Assembly (NCBI GenBank): GCA_022821845.1
Contig: JAJECT010000012.1
Span: 47,501 to 111,500, forward strand
Direction: 5' to 3'
Source of the DNA: Rhodothermales bacterium
GTDB lineage: Bacteria > Bacteroidota > Rhodothermia > Rhodothermales > VXPQ01
Length of the DNA stretch: 64,000 nucleotides
How positions within the stretch are numbered: the stretch's first letter is position 1; the number at the start of each line of letters is the position of its first letter. The position numbers and the translations under genes were made by a program. Below the pieces are notes generated by a model, which was not told the DNA's origin, searched no databases, and worked only from the letters and a program-made list of their open reading frames with translations. This document shows positions 35,454 to 44,614 of the stretch, piece by piece.

Positions 35454-36263
35454 TTACCATGCGGGCGCCCAGGAGGGGTCTACCATGCGTTTTCCGCAGG
35501 CGAGGGCCTCGATTCGCTGCATTTCCCCGGCGTCCAGCGAAAAATCGAACACCTCGAAATTTTGCCGGCGGTATTTGGAACGGGCCGCTTTCGGGATGGC
35601 CGCCACGCGGTCGAGTTGAAGCAGCCAGCGCAACGCCACTTGCGCGGGCGTCTTGTCGTGCGCCACGCCAATGTCTTGCAGCGTTTTGTCTTGCAGTACG
35701 TCGCCGCGGGCAAGCGGACTGTAGGCCGTAAGCAAAGCGTCGCATTCCTGCGACAGGGCGCGCAACGCATGTTGACTCAGGTAGGGATGGAATTCCACCT
35801 GATTGCAGAAAATGGGCGCGTGCGCAGCGGCCCGTCGCATCAGGGCAGGCGGGAAATTGCTGACGCCGATATGCCGTACCGCCCCCGCCTCCTGCAAGGT
35901 TTGCATCTCGTCGAGGCATGTCTCCAGTTGCAGGTTGGGCGTTGGCCAGTGAATGAGCAGCAGATCGACATAGGGCGTATTCAGTTTCGACAGGCTTTTC
36001 CTTGCGGCCGGGGCGATTTGGCCCGGCGCGAGCGCGTCCATCCAGATTTTCGTGGTCAGGAAAATGTCCTCGCGCGCTATGCCCGCGTCGCGCAGTCCTT
36101 GTCCGGTTTCTTTTTCGTTGCCGTAGGCGACCGCCGTGTCGATGTGCCGGTATCCGATTTCGAGGGCTTCGGCCACGCCGCGCCGGCAGGCTTTCCCCGT
36201 AAGGAGGTAGGTGCCCAGCCCCAGCGCGGGCACGTCCGCGCCCTGAATGGTTTTCAAAATCAT
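35454..36263 (-). CDS. Aldo/keto reductase
   Basis: A protein of 269 residues. The AKR signature IGYRHIDTAVAYGNEKE carries the catalytic Asp and Tyr; TTKIW carries the catalytic Lys and LLIHWP the His. The NADPH-binding region appears in AIPKAARSKYRRQNFEVFDF, where the family usually has IPKS. The length is typical. It reduces aldehydes or ketones, possibly sugar-like, in the cytoplasm. It stands between the MoaD-E1 fusion and the sugar dehydrogenase on the same strand. The physiological substrate cannot be told from sequence. Confidence 0.92.
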   Translation of the reverse strand: MILKTIQGADVPALGLGTYLLTGKACRRGVAEALEIGYRHIDTAVAYGNEKETGQGLRDAGIAREDIFLTTKIWMDALAPGQIAPAARKSLSKLNTPYVDLLLIHWPTPNLQLETCLDEMQTLQEAGAVRHIGVSNFPPALMRRAAAHAPIFCNQVEFHPYLSQHALRALSQECDALLTAYSPLARGDVLQDKTLQDIGVAHDKTPAQVALRWLLQLDRVAAIPKAARSKYRRQNFEVFDFSLDAGEMQRIEALACGKRMVDPSWAPAW

Positions 36264-36360
36264 GGGTTAAAAGGGTACGCTTGCGCGGCTTAAGGGTAGT
36301 TGATTCAGTCCTCAAAGAGCGGTTTGCGAGGCGCGCGCCGTTTCCGTTGGTTAAGGCGGC

Positions 36361-37812
36361 TTAATACTTTGGCAGGGAGGGATCGATTTCGTCGCTCCAG
36401 GCCAGCACGCCGCCCTTCAGGTTCGAGGCGCGTTCGAATCCGCGCGCGCGCATCAGCTGCACCGCTTGCGAAGAGCGCCCGCCCGAGCGGCAGTGCACCA
36501 CGATGTCCTCCTGCTTGCGGTCCGCCAGTTCGTCCAGCCGTTCCGGGAGTTCGTCCAGCGGAATAAGCGTGCCGCCGAGGTTGGCGATATCGTATTCCTG
36601 CGGCTTGCGCACGTCCAGAATAAAGGGGCGGTCCCCTTGGTCGATTCTGTCTTTCAGTTCGCGTACGGTGATTTCGGGGAGGGATGCTTGTTGCGTCATG
36701 GCGTGGCCGTTTGGTTGGGTTGGAATGCCGCAGAAGGCTTGATAATCGATGAGTTCGGTCTGGGAAGGATGGTCGCCGCATACCGGGCACGCCGGGTTGC
36801 GCCGGACGCGCAGTTCCCGGAAGCGCATGCCCAGCGCGTCGATGAGCAGCAGGCGCCCGACGAGCGGCTCGCCCACGCCGGTAAGCATTTTGATTACTTC
36901 CGTGGCCTGCGCCATGCCCGCCAGCCCCGGGAGGACGCCCAGCACGCCCCCTTCCGCGCAGGAGGGGACCAGTCCGGGCGGCGGCGGCTCTTCGTACAGG
37001 CACCGATAGCACGGCCCACCCGGCGCGCCGAACACAGACACTTGCGCTTCGAACCGAAAAACAGAGGCGTAGACGTTCGGAATGCCCAGCATCACGCACG
37101 CGTCGTTGACCAGGTAGCGCGTAGGGAAGTTATCCGTTCCGTCCGCCACGAGGTCGAATCCCGAAAAAATGTCCAGCGCATTTTCGCTTGTCAGCGCGGC
37201 GTCGAAGGTTTCCACTTCGACGAACGGATTCGCGTCGCGGATCGTTTCGCGGGCCGCCGCCAGCTTTTTCCGCCCCACGTCCTTCGTTCCGTACAGAATC
37301 TGCCGTTGCAGGTTGCTTTCGTCCACCACGTCGTAGTCTACGAGGCCGATTTTGCCTACCCCGGCGGCAGCAAGGTACAGGGCCAGCGGGGAGCCCAGTC
37401 CGCCCGCGCCCACGACCAGCACGGAAGACGCCTTGAGTTTTCGCTGGCCCGCCATTCCGAACTCGGGCAGGGTCAGGTGCCTGCCGTATCGCGTGATTTC
37501 TTGCGGACTCAGGGCGCCCAACAGGCAGGCGTCGCCGCCGGTCCCGCCGGCCACGGACGGCACGATGGAGAGTTCGTCCGCCGGGTCCAGCGCGGTTTTC
37601 TCGCGATCCAGATACCGGATATCCTCTTCGTTGCGATAAATATTGACGAATTGCCGGAGTTTGCCGGTTTCTCCAAAGAGGTGTTTCTCTATGGCCGGGT
37701 GTTTGCGGACCAGACCCGCCAACACTTCCTCGACGGTTGCGCCTTCGATATCTACGGCGCGCTCGTCGTTGGCGTACGCGCGCAGCGGGGCGGGAATATA
37801 AATGCGGGCCAT
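36361..37812 (-). CDS. MoaD-like/E1 (MoeB/ThiF)/rhodanese triple fusion
   Basis: A protein of 483 residues with three domains in order. A ubiquitin-fold MoaD/ThiS-like domain (1-93) ends in SVAGGTGG at its boundary. An E1-like adenylating domain (~100-350) has GAGGLG at 135-140, VVDESNLQRQI, GTDNFPTRY and zinc pairs CYRC (268/271) and CPVC (342/345). A rhodanese domain (~375-483) has catalytic Cys441 in HCRSGGRS. E1 enzymes activate a sulfur carrier's terminal Gly; the rhodanese loads sulfur. Here the carrier is part of the enzyme, so its GG is internal unless it is cut. The JAMM protease gene directly upstream (6-base gap) could do the cutting. Likely role: sulfur transfer for a cofactor, cysteine or tRNA. 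Confidence 0.9.
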   Translation of the reverse strand: MARIYIPAPLRAYANDERAVDIEGATVEEVLAGLVRKHPAIEKHLFGETGKLRQFVNIYRNEEDIRYLDREKTALDPADELSIVPSVAGGTGGDACLLGALSPQEITRYGRHLTLPEFGMAGQRKLKASSVLVVGAGGLGSPLALYLAAAGVGKIGLVDYDVVDESNLQRQILYGTKDVGRKKLAAARETIRDANPFVEVETFDAALTSENALDIFSGFDLVADGTDNFPTRYLVNDACVMLGIPNVYASVFRFEAQVSVFGAPGGPCYRCLYEEPPPPGLVPSCAEGGVLGVLPGLAGMAQATEVIKMLTGVGEPLVGRLLLIDALGMRFRELRVRRNPACPVCGDHPSQTELIDYQAFCGIPTQPNGHAMTQQASLPEITVRELKDRIDQGDRPFILDVRKPQEYDIANLGGTLIPLDELPERLDELADRKQEDIVVHCRSGGRSSQAVQLMRARGFERASNLKGGVLAWSDEIDPSLPKY

Positions 37813-37818
37813 TCCGGG

Positions 37819-38256
37819 TCAGGATGTTTCCAGGGCGGATTGTACGATTATTTCCTCCGGCAGAAACCGCGAGCGGTCTTCGGCGAGCGACCATGCGGAC
37901 AGGTCGGCGGCTTTTCCGTTTTCCACCGACGCGATCACGTACGCGTATCCGGGGAAGGTCGCCAGTTCCAGGTCCGTTTGGGAAGGAATCGCGGGATGGT
38001 CCGGGTGCGAGTGATAAACGCCCACGATGTCCAGATTATCCTTTCGGGCGGCCCGCTCCGCCGCGAGGTAGTCCTCGGGCGCAATGACATACCGGTCTTC
38101 TCGCCGGTTCGGGTTGCGGTTTACGGCGCGGCGCGCATACGCCACGTCGTTTCCGTCCGCGCCGCGCCGTCCGATCAGAAAGCCGCAGCATTCCTCCGGA
38201 TACGTCGCTTCGCCGTGTCGGCGAATATGGGCGAGTACGTCCGCTCGCGTTTGCAT
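37819..38256 (-). CDS. JAMM/MPN+ (M67) metalloprotease
   Basis: 145 residues from ATG 38256. A longer frame to 38328 would overlap tRNA-Leu, so the shorter start is right. The zinc-protease pattern is complete: Glu22 in PEECCGFLIG, then VYHSHPDHPAIPSQTDLE, with His82, His84, Ser92 and Asp95. JAMM proteases in bacteria release or process ubiquitin-like sulfur carriers after their GG end (for example Mec+ with CysO). This gene is 6 bases upstream of a fusion that contains such a carrier joined to its E1, so the natural substrate is the Gly-Gly site in that fusion (inference). Confidence 0.9.
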   Translation of the reverse strand: MQTRADVLAHIRRHGEATYPEECCGFLIGRRGADGNDVAYARRAVNRNPNRREDRYVIAPEDYLAAERAARKDNLDIVGVYHSHPDHPAIPSQTDLELATFPGYAYVIASVENGKAADLSAWSLAEDRSRFLPEEIIVQSALETS

Positions 38257-38276
38257 GGCGGGAATATGTCTAAGTG

Positions 38277-38360
38277 TGCCCGGGACTGGATTCGAACCAG
38301 CACGTCCTTTCGAACGCTGCCCCCTCAAGACAGTGCGTCTACCAATTCCGCCACCCGGGC
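38277..38360 (-). tRNA. tRNA-Leu (GAG anticodon)
   Basis: An 84-base cloverleaf on the minus strand: acceptor GCCCGGG / CCCGGGC, D-arm GGCGGAATTGGTAGACGC, anticodon arm CTGTC-TTGAGGG-GGCAG (anticodon GAG), a long variable arm as expected for Leu, and T-arm with GGTTCGAATCC. No CCA is encoded. Confidence 0.93.
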
Positions 38361-38463
38361 ATGAACTTGCTCAGCGTATCCTTCGATGGAAATGCGCATG
38401 GACGCCCGCCGCCCTTGCAGGAACGGCTCCGGCGCCATGGCGCTATCCATTATGTAGTATGCG

Positions 38464-38536
38464 TGATCCCGGCAGGAATCGAACCTGCGACCCACTGATT
38501 AAAAGTCAGTTGCTCTACCAACTGAGCTACGGGACC
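38464..38536 (-). tRNA. tRNA-Lys (TTT anticodon)
   Basis: A 73-base cloverleaf on the minus strand: starts GGTCCCGTAGCTCAGTTGG, anticodon arm CTGAC-TTTTAAT-CAG (anticodon TTT), T-arm GCAGGTTCGATTCCTGC and end CGGGATCA. No CCA is encoded. Confidence 0.93.
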
Positions 38537-38663
38537 ATGCCATGCCGCGTCAACCTGCGTACTCCGATGGCGCCGCCTCGAAATATACAAACTTTTTCCG
38601 CCGTGTATAACGCGCCCGATATACGCTATCCGCCGCAAAAAGATGCAAGGGGGATCCTGATCC

Positions 38664-39080
38664 TTAATCGGCGCGTCCGACGTCTCGCCACAGGTCGGCC
38701 ATCGGTTTGCGCAGCAACAGGACGCCCTCCATCAGGCGGCGGTCAAAGTTAATGAATCCGTGGGCCAAATAAATTTCTTCGGGCGAACAGTCGTACAGCA
38801 GTTTGAATTCCTGGTCTCCCTTGCGTCGATCCGCGCTGACGATCGCGCCTGCGAGTCCGGTCCGGGCCGTGCCGCGAAAAAGGTCGAGGTTTTCCCTGTC
38901 CGTGCCGAGGGCGCCGTTCACGTACCCGTAGTCCATTGGATAGATAATGGCGGGATGCGCCGGGTGCCGCGTTCCGTACGGGCGGTCTATGGTGACGCCG
39001 CGGCTGCGAATCAGCTGTTCCCAGCGCGCCCAGTCGATTTTGCGCCGGGCCAGTTCCGTAAGCCGATCCGTCGTTTCCAT
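38664..39080 (-). CDS. Small inorganic pyrophosphatase-like protein
   Basis: A protein of 138 residues. It has a soluble-pyrophosphatase-like segment RPYGTRHPAHPAIIYPMDYG and YVNGALGTDRENLDLFRG, followed by an SADRRKGDQEFKLLYDCSPE region. It is shorter than the classical ~175-residue family I enzyme and matches the small ~120-140-residue relatives. Some active-site acids of the full-length enzyme (for example the D-G-D-x-L-D set) are reduced to DRENLD, so activity is uncertain. It lies between tRNA-Lys and aspS on the same strand, 63 bases after aspS, so it may be read through from aspS. Confidence 0.7.
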   Translation of the reverse strand: METTDRLTELARRKIDWARWEQLIRSRGVTIDRPYGTRHPAHPAIIYPMDYGYVNGALGTDRENLDLFRGTARTGLAGAIVSADRRKGDQEFKLLYDCSPEEIYLAHGFINFDRRLMEGVLLLRKPMADLWRDVGRAD

Positions 39081-39143
39081 GAACGCGAGGCGGTATAATC
39101 CGTCTTTGGGCGGGGAATGCGGGTTTCGCGCCCGGGTCCCCGC

Positions 39144-40976
39144 CTATTCGGGCGTTTCGTCCGATACGATCTCAATGTGCAGCGCCTCCAGTTGCTTCGC
39201 GTCGACCGTGTCCGGGGACTGCACCATCAACTCCTGCGCGCTCTGCGTTTTCGGGAAGGCGATGACGTCCCGGATGTTGTGCGTGCCCGCCAGCGCCATG
39301 ACGATCCGGTCCAGACCGAAGGCAATGCCGCCATGTGGCGGCGCGCCGTAGCGAAACGCGTCCAGCAGGAAACCGAATCGCCGCTCGGCTTCTTCCTCGT
39401 CGATGCCCAGCAAGCGAAACATGCGGCGCTGCATATCGCTCGAATGAATCCGGATCGACCCGCCGCCCAGTTCCACGCCGTTGAGCGTCATGTCGTACGC
39501 CCGCGCCCGCACCCCGCCCGGATTCGTGTCCAGCGCCGCCGCGTCGTCGGGGTGGGGGGCCGTGAACGGGTGGTGCATGGCCGTAAATCGCCCGCCGTCC
39601 GCATCCCGTTCGAGGAGCGGAAATTCCGTTACCCATACGAACCGCCATGCTTCGCCCTGCGGCGGAATCAGGCCGGTTGCGTTCGCCATGTGCACGCGCA
39701 ACTTGCCCATATGCGTAAAAATCTCCGGGTCCGGCCCCGCCAGCGCGAGCACAAGGTCCCCGGGCCGGGCGCCCACCGCTTCTATGCACGCGTCCACGTA
39801 TTCCCGGGCGATCACATGTTCCTTCACCGAGGAATATCTTTCCGAGCCGTCCGACGGCAGTTTGAAGTAAATCAGCCCGCCCACGCCGATTTTGCGGCGG
39901 ACGATGTCCTTGTCGAGGCGGTCCATCTGGCTGCGCGTCCAGTCTCCCTGCCCCCTCGCCACGATCGCCACGATGCGCCCGCCCCCCGCCAGAATGCGGT
40001 CGAAAACCCGGAACCCGGAACCTTCGAACGCCTTGCTTACATCCTGTATTTCCATGCCGAAGCGCAGGTCGGGTTTGTCCGAACCGTATCGCTCGATGGC
40101 CTCGCGCCAGGTCAGACGCGGGAACGGCGCGGGCAAATCGACGCCCTTCGCGTCTTTCCAGATGGCCTGCATGAGCCCTTCGAACGTGGCGTAAATTTGC
40201 TCCTCGTCGGGGAAACTCATCTCTACGTCGATCTGCGTGAATTCGGGCTGCCGGTCCGCCCGCAGGTCTTCGTCCCGGAAGCACTTGACGATCTGGAAAT
40301 ACCGATCCAGCCCGGAGATCATCAGAATCTGCTTGTAGGTCTGGGGCGATTGCGGGAGCGCGTAAAATTGTCCCGGATGCACGCGGCTCGGCACCAGATA
40401 ATCCCGTGCGCCCTCCGGCGTCGATTTCATGAGCACGGGGGTTTCCACTTCCACGAAGCCGTTCCGGTCAAAGTATTCGCGTATGGCCCGATACGTTTTG
40501 TGGCGCAGGATCAGGATGTCCTGGAGTTCGGGCCGCCGCAGGTCCAGGTACCGGTAGCGCAGGCGCAGGTCTTCGTTCGCCGTTCGCCGTTTTTCTTCGT
40601 GCGCCGATACGGCGAAGGGGACCGGTTCGGCGCTGTTGAGCACGACCAGGTCCTGCACCCGCACCTCGATTTCTCCGGTCGGAAGCTTCGGGTTAATGGT
40701 TTCCTGCGTTCGTTCGCCCACGATGCCTCGTACGGAAACCACATATTCGTTGCGCACCAGATCGGCGCGTTCGTACGCCGCTTTTTCGTCCTGGGGGGAA
40801 CACACGACCTGGGTTAGCCCGTACCGATCCCGCAGGTCCAGGAAGATTACGCCGCCCAGGTCGCGACGGGTGTCCACCCATCCCTTGAGCACGACTTCCT
40901 TGCCGACGTGTTCGGCGCGAAGTTCGCCGCAGGTGTGCGTACGGATCGGGTGCAGGTCTTTGTCGTTCGCCGGCAT
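39144..40976 (-). CDS. aspS: Aspartate-tRNA ligase
   Basis: A protein of 610 residues. An N-terminal OB-fold anticodon-binding domain (residues ~1-110) shows VVLKGWVDTRRDLGGVIFLD. The class II catalytic core has motif 2 FRDEDLRADRQPEFTQID and motif 3 GGIAFGLDRIVMALAG. A bacterial-type GAD insertion lies in between, and ELGGGSIRIHSSDMQRRMF marks the AspRS signature. Length is normal for bacterial AspRS. It charges tRNA-Asp, and possibly tRNA-Asn if the enzyme is non-discriminating; the sequence alone does not decide this. Start at ATG 40976. Confidence 0.97.
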   Translation of the reverse strand: MPANDKDLHPIRTHTCGELRAEHVGKEVVLKGWVDTRRDLGGVIFLDLRDRYGLTQVVCSPQDEKAAYERADLVRNEYVVSVRGIVGERTQETINPKLPTGEIEVRVQDLVVLNSAEPVPFAVSAHEEKRRTANEDLRLRYRYLDLRRPELQDILILRHKTYRAIREYFDRNGFVEVETPVLMKSTPEGARDYLVPSRVHPGQFYALPQSPQTYKQILMISGLDRYFQIVKCFRDEDLRADRQPEFTQIDVEMSFPDEEQIYATFEGLMQAIWKDAKGVDLPAPFPRLTWREAIERYGSDKPDLRFGMEIQDVSKAFEGSGFRVFDRILAGGGRIVAIVARGQGDWTRSQMDRLDKDIVRRKIGVGGLIYFKLPSDGSERYSSVKEHVIAREYVDACIEAVGARPGDLVLALAGPDPEIFTHMGKLRVHMANATGLIPPQGEAWRFVWVTEFPLLERDADGGRFTAMHHPFTAPHPDDAAALDTNPGGVRARAYDMTLNGVELGGGSIRIHSSDMQRRMFRLLGIDEEEAERRFGFLLDAFRYGAPPHGGIAFGLDRIVMALAGTHNIRDVIAFPKTQSAQELMVQSPDTVDAKQLEALHIEIVSDETPE

Positions 40977-41198
40977 GGGGAAATGTCGGGTGGTTACGGA
41001 ATGGATGCAAGATAAACGGTTCGGTGCGGCGCCCTTGGACGAAGCAGCGGCGCATGCGTTCGCAGATCGGGCGGCACAAGAGCAAGATCGGGCGTAAATT
41101 ACGCATCAGGACGATGGGATACCCTGATGGAACCGCGGCTTGCGTTGGCAGCCGGGCGATACGCCCCGGATTTTTGACGGCATTTTCCGAAAAATTTC

Positions 41199-42722
41199 AT
41201 GCTGGCCCTTTTTGAAAACCCCTACATCCTCGCCATACTTGGCTATTTGCTTGCCCTGGTCGGGGTCGGATATTACAAGAGCCGGGTCGTAAAGACGGGC
41301 GAGGATTTCATGGTGGCGGGCCGTACGCTGCCCTGGTGGGTGCTGGTGGGCACGCTGCTCGCCACCTGGATGGGAAGCGGCTCGCTGTTCGCCAACGCGG
41401 GCCTGGGGTATCGCAACGGCATGGCGGGGCTGTGGACCAGCGCGGGCGCCTGGGCCGGCATCGCGCTCATTTATTTTATTGCGCGGCGCATTCGTCATTT
41501 CGGGAAGGTAACCGTGCCCGACATTTTCGAGGCCCGGTACGGACGGGTTTCCAGCGTACTGGCGACCATCGCCACCGTCATTGCCTACCTCACCATCGTT
41601 TCGTACCAGTTCCGGGGGGGCGGCAACGTACTGCATTATATTACGGACGGCGCGATTTCCGTGCAGGGGGGCATTGTGATTACGGCGGTTTTCGCCATTG
41701 CCTATACGGCGCTGGCCGGGATGTTGTCGGTCGTGTACACGGACGTTGTGAATGGCGTGCTTATGGTGCTGGGGGTGCTTGCCACCGTACTCTTCATGGT
41801 GAACGCGGTGGGGGGCATGGACGAGATCGTCCTGTACGCGGAAGCGGCGGGGAAATGGGAATTGTTCGGAAACTGGGCGAACGAGCGCAGCGGGGCTACG
41901 TCCGGGCCGGTCGTGGCCATATCCTTTCTGATTCCCACCATGCTCCTCCTGATGGGGGACGCCAATATGTACCAGCGCATATTCAGCGCAAAGGATGGCA
42001 ATGCGGCGCAGAAGGCGGTCTTTTTCTGGGTGATCGGCGTGGTGGCGCTCGAATCCGCCGTGTATTTCCTGGGCTTGACCGGCGCCGCGGCGGCGAATCA
42101 GGGGCTTATTCCCGAACTGTTCGCCGGGGGCGCCGCAGATGTGGCGACCAACCGGTCCGAATATATTATTCCCGCGCTCGCCATTTCCGACGGCATGCCG
42201 CTTGTGCTGGGCATGACGCTGGTGGCCACCATGATGGCGATCATCGTTTCCACGGCCGACTCGTTCCTGCTGGTGCCTGCGACGAACCTGACGCGGGATG
42301 TGGCGCAGCGCTTTATCGCGCCGAATATGGGTTCCCGCGCCATCGTGCTGATGAGCCGGGGATGGGTGCTCCTCCTGGGGATTGTCGCCTATTTGCTTGT
42401 GGACCAGTTTCCGACCATTTTGACGGCGGCCTATACCGCCTACCTGGTGTACGGCACGTCCATCACGCCCGCCTTGCTTGCGGCGTTTTTGTGGAAGCGG
42501 GCTACGGCGGCGGGCGCCATCGCTTCCATTCTGACAGGAACCGTCGTTACGCTTGCGTGGACGTTCTGGATGCCCGAACAAGCCTGGTTCGGCGCTTTGC
42601 ATCCGTTTTTGCAGGAAGTAACCTATCCCGCCGTCGTTTTGTCCGTTCTGGCGCTGGTGGGCGCAAGCCTCGCTACGCCTCCTCCTGATCGCGCCCGCTG
42701 GGAACCCTTTTTCGGGGGATAG
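41199..42722 (+). CDS. Sodium:solute symporter family transporter
   Basis: A protein of 507 residues with about 13 membrane helices. Family signs include GYLLALVGVGYYKSR, SEYIIPALAISDGMP, LVATMMAIIVSTADSFLLVP and ATNLTRDVAQRF. A stretch RYGRVSSVLATIATVIAYLT near the first third carries the typical PDIFEARYG lead-in. It imports an organic solute (sugar, proline, pantothenate or carboxylate types) with Na+. The solute cannot be read from sequence. It diverges from aspS and has no clear operon partner; the next gene on its strand is an outer-membrane efflux protein after a 230-base gap containing the GGATACTCTGA palindrome. Confidence 0.9.
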   Translation: MLALFENPYILAILGYLLALVGVGYYKSRVVKTGEDFMVAGRTLPWWVLVGTLLATWMGSGSLFANAGLGYRNGMAGLWTSAGAWAGIALIYFIARRIRHFGKVTVPDIFEARYGRVSSVLATIATVIAYLTIVSYQFRGGGNVLHYITDGAISVQGGIVITAVFAIAYTALAGMLSVVYTDVVNGVLMVLGVLATVLFMVNAVGGMDEIVLYAEAAGKWELFGNWANERSGATSGPVVAISFLIPTMLLLMGDANMYQRIFSAKDGNAAQKAVFFWVIGVVALESAVYFLGLTGAAAANQGLIPELFAGGAADVATNRSEYIIPALAISDGMPLVLGMTLVATMMAIIVSTADSFLLVPATNLTRDVAQRFIAPNMGSRAIVLMSRGWVLLLGIVAYLLVDQFPTILTAAYTAYLVYGTSITPALLAAFLWKRATAAGAIASILTGTVVTLAWTFWMPEQAWFGALHPFLQEVTYPAVVLSVLALVGASLATPPPDRARWEPFFGG

Positions 42723-42934
42723 GACGATGGCGCCGCTCGCCGCGGAGCGGGCGCTTTTCGCGGATCCGCCGGACGTTCGATCCGTGTTGCCGTATTCCGG
42801 GCAAATACGGTTTTGTTTTGGCGAAAAGCATAACAAGGCGTACCCATTGTACGGAAAACATCCCCGGTTTGTTACGTCCGCTTGCGGCAAACCCCGGCAA
42901 TCTGTAGCATCTTTCCGTAAATCTGGATATTTTA

Positions 42935-42971
42935 GGATACTCTGAGTTTCGTGGGCTTAATCAGAGTATCC
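42935..42971. repeat. GGATACTCTGA palindrome upstream of the RND operon
   Basis: GGATACTCTGA (42935-42945) and its exact inverse TCAGAGTATCC (42961-42971) around a 15-base spacer. The spacer and right arm (42946-42971) match 58641-58666 with two mismatches in 26 bases. It looks like two ends of the 58413-58666 element joined after loss of the middle, or a regulator site. Confidence 0.6.
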
Positions 42972-43011
42972 GTTGTCCGTAACCCCGCAGGGTGCACCGG
43001 CGGGTTTCAGT

Positions 43012-43047
43012 TTCTGATCATCGAATACATTCTGATCATCGAATACA
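43012..43047 (+). repeat. Perfect 18-bp tandem duplication
   Basis: TTCTGATCATCGAATACA occurs twice back to back (43012-43029, 43030-43047), just before the chosen start of the outer-membrane efflux gene. It could be a control site or a recent slip. Confidence 0.6.
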
Positions 43048-43055
43048 AGGCGCAT

Positions 43056-44582
43056 ATGGCGATACCTGTGGTTGCAATGCGGACCATGCTGTGCTTGCTT
43101 GTCGCCGGGTTTTGGCTTCCCGGTTGCTCGCTTGCCCCGAAAACGGCGCTGCCCGATCCCGTGGCCGAGTTGCCGGACGCGTTTTCGCAAGGCCTTGCCG
43201 AAGGGCCGCGCGAACCCGCGGAATGGTGGCGCGCTTTCGGCGATCCGGCGCTGGACGCCGTCGTCGATTCTGTGCTTGTCCGCAATTTCGATCTGGCTGC
43301 GGGCATTGCGCGGGTTCGGCAAGCCCGGGCGCGGGCCCGCATCGCGCGGGCCGCGTTTTTCCCGGCTGTTCAGGTTCAGGGCGGCGTCAACGACGTCGAT
43401 TCGCCCACCAACGCCGGCGTTGGCGCGCAAATTCAGGAATTGGGGCTGGGCGGAGGCGCGGACGGCGCGCCGGCGCTTTTCACGCTGCCGGATCGGCTGT
43501 CGCTCACCACGTACGAACTGAGCGCGGGCTTTGCCTACGAACTGGATTTCTGGGGCCGCGTACGGAACGACGCCCGTTCCGCCGGGGCCGAATATCTTGC
43601 TTCGGAATCGGATTTCCATGCCGCCCGCATCGGGATTCTCTCCGAAACCATCGCGGCCTGGTTCGAGATGACCGCCTTGCGCAAGCAGACCGCGCTGTCG
43701 AACGAGATCGTGGAGGCGCTTCTGGAGCAGGAACAGTTGGCCCTGGCCCGGTACCGCGAAGGACTTGCCGGTTCTTCGCATATCTATCGGGTGCGTCAGG
43801 AAGTGCGCAACGCGCAGGCCGGGGCGTCGCGACGGGCGCGCGCGCTGGCCGACGCCGAGGGGCGCCTCTCTGTCTTGCTGGGGGGCTATCGAGCGGATAT
43901 GGAAGCCATGCTGCCGGATGCGCTTGCCCCTTCGCCGGGCACGGAGCCTCCTCCGCCGGGCGTTCCCGCCGATCTTTTGCTCCAGCGGCCGGATGTGCGC
44001 GCCGCCGCGCAGCGACTGGACGCCGCCCGCTACGCCGTCGGGGCCCGTCGCGCCCAGCTTTTGCCCGCCCTCTCCTTGTCGGGATCGATCGGGCTGCAAA
44101 GCGCGGATGCGAACGAACTCTTCCATGTGGATCAGTGGTTCCGAAATCTGATCGCGAACCTGACGGCGCCCCTCGTGCAGGGCGGGCGCCTCCGAAACAA
44201 TGTGGCGCTGGCGCAAGCCCGTTTCGACGAAATGGCCGCTGCCTACGGACGCAGCGTGGTTACGGCGGTCAACGAGGTCGAGGCGGCCCTGGCCGGATTG
44301 GAAAACGAACGGCAACGCCACGCTTTTCTTGTTTCCCGGCTGGAGCAGGCCCGGGCTTCGGCGTCGCTTGCGTCGCAGCGATACGCGGCGGGCGTCGGGA
44401 GTTATCCCGATTACCTGAACGCGTCGCTCGCGCGTTTGCAGGTAGCGTCTGCGCTTGCCGTTGCGGAACGGGACCGGGCCCTGGCTCGTCTGGCGGTGCA
44501 CCGCGCGCTTGGCGGAGTCTGGGTTGCGCCGGATTCCCCTGAAACGCGCGGCATGACCCTTGCCGAGCCCGCCATGGAATAG
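43056..44582 (+). CDS. RND outer-membrane efflux lipoprotein, NodT/TolC family
   Basis: 508 residues from ATG 43056; the frame is open back to 42951. AAGG sits 5 bases before this start. ATG 43077 is an alternative. A lipoprotein signal (CLLVAGFWLPGC, Cys ~24) leads the chain. Two repeats of the OMF type follow, with RQARARARIARAAFFPAVQV, LTTYELSAGFAYELDFWGRV, RQEVRNAQAGA, LLLQRPDVRAAAQRLDAARY and YAAGVGSYPDYLNASLAR. It forms the outer-membrane channel of a tripartite pump with the next two genes. Upstream lie a palindrome and an 18-bp tandem repeat, possible control sites; no regulator gene is adjacent. Confidence 0.93.
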   Translation: MAIPVVAMRTMLCLLVAGFWLPGCSLAPKTALPDPVAELPDAFSQGLAEGPREPAEWWRAFGDPALDAVVDSVLVRNFDLAAGIARVRQARARARIARAAFFPAVQVQGGVNDVDSPTNAGVGAQIQELGLGGGADGAPALFTLPDRLSLTTYELSAGFAYELDFWGRVRNDARSAGAEYLASESDFHAARIGILSETIAAWFEMTALRKQTALSNEIVEALLEQEQLALARYREGLAGSSHIYRVRQEVRNAQAGASRRARALADAEGRLSVLLGGYRADMEAMLPDALAPSPGTEPPPPGVPADLLLQRPDVRAAAQRLDAARYAVGARRAQLLPALSLSGSIGLQSADANELFHVDQWFRNLIANLTAPLVQGGRLRNNVALAQARFDEMAAAYGRSVVTAVNEVEAALAGLENERQRHAFLVSRLEQARASASLASQRYAAGVGSYPDYLNASLARLQVASALAVAERDRALARLAVHRALGGVWVAPDSPETRGMTLAEPAME

Positions 44583-44614
44583 GCGCCATTTTTCAGGATA
44601 CACCCAAACAATCC

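Noticed and set aside
38257-38328. Longer N-terminus for the JAMM protease
   Set aside because: It would overlap tRNA-Leu at 38277-38360; the core protein starts at 38256.
41106-42890. 594-residue minus-strand frame under the sodium:solute symporter
   Set aside because: Charged low-complexity text; the plus strand has a typical 13-helix transporter.
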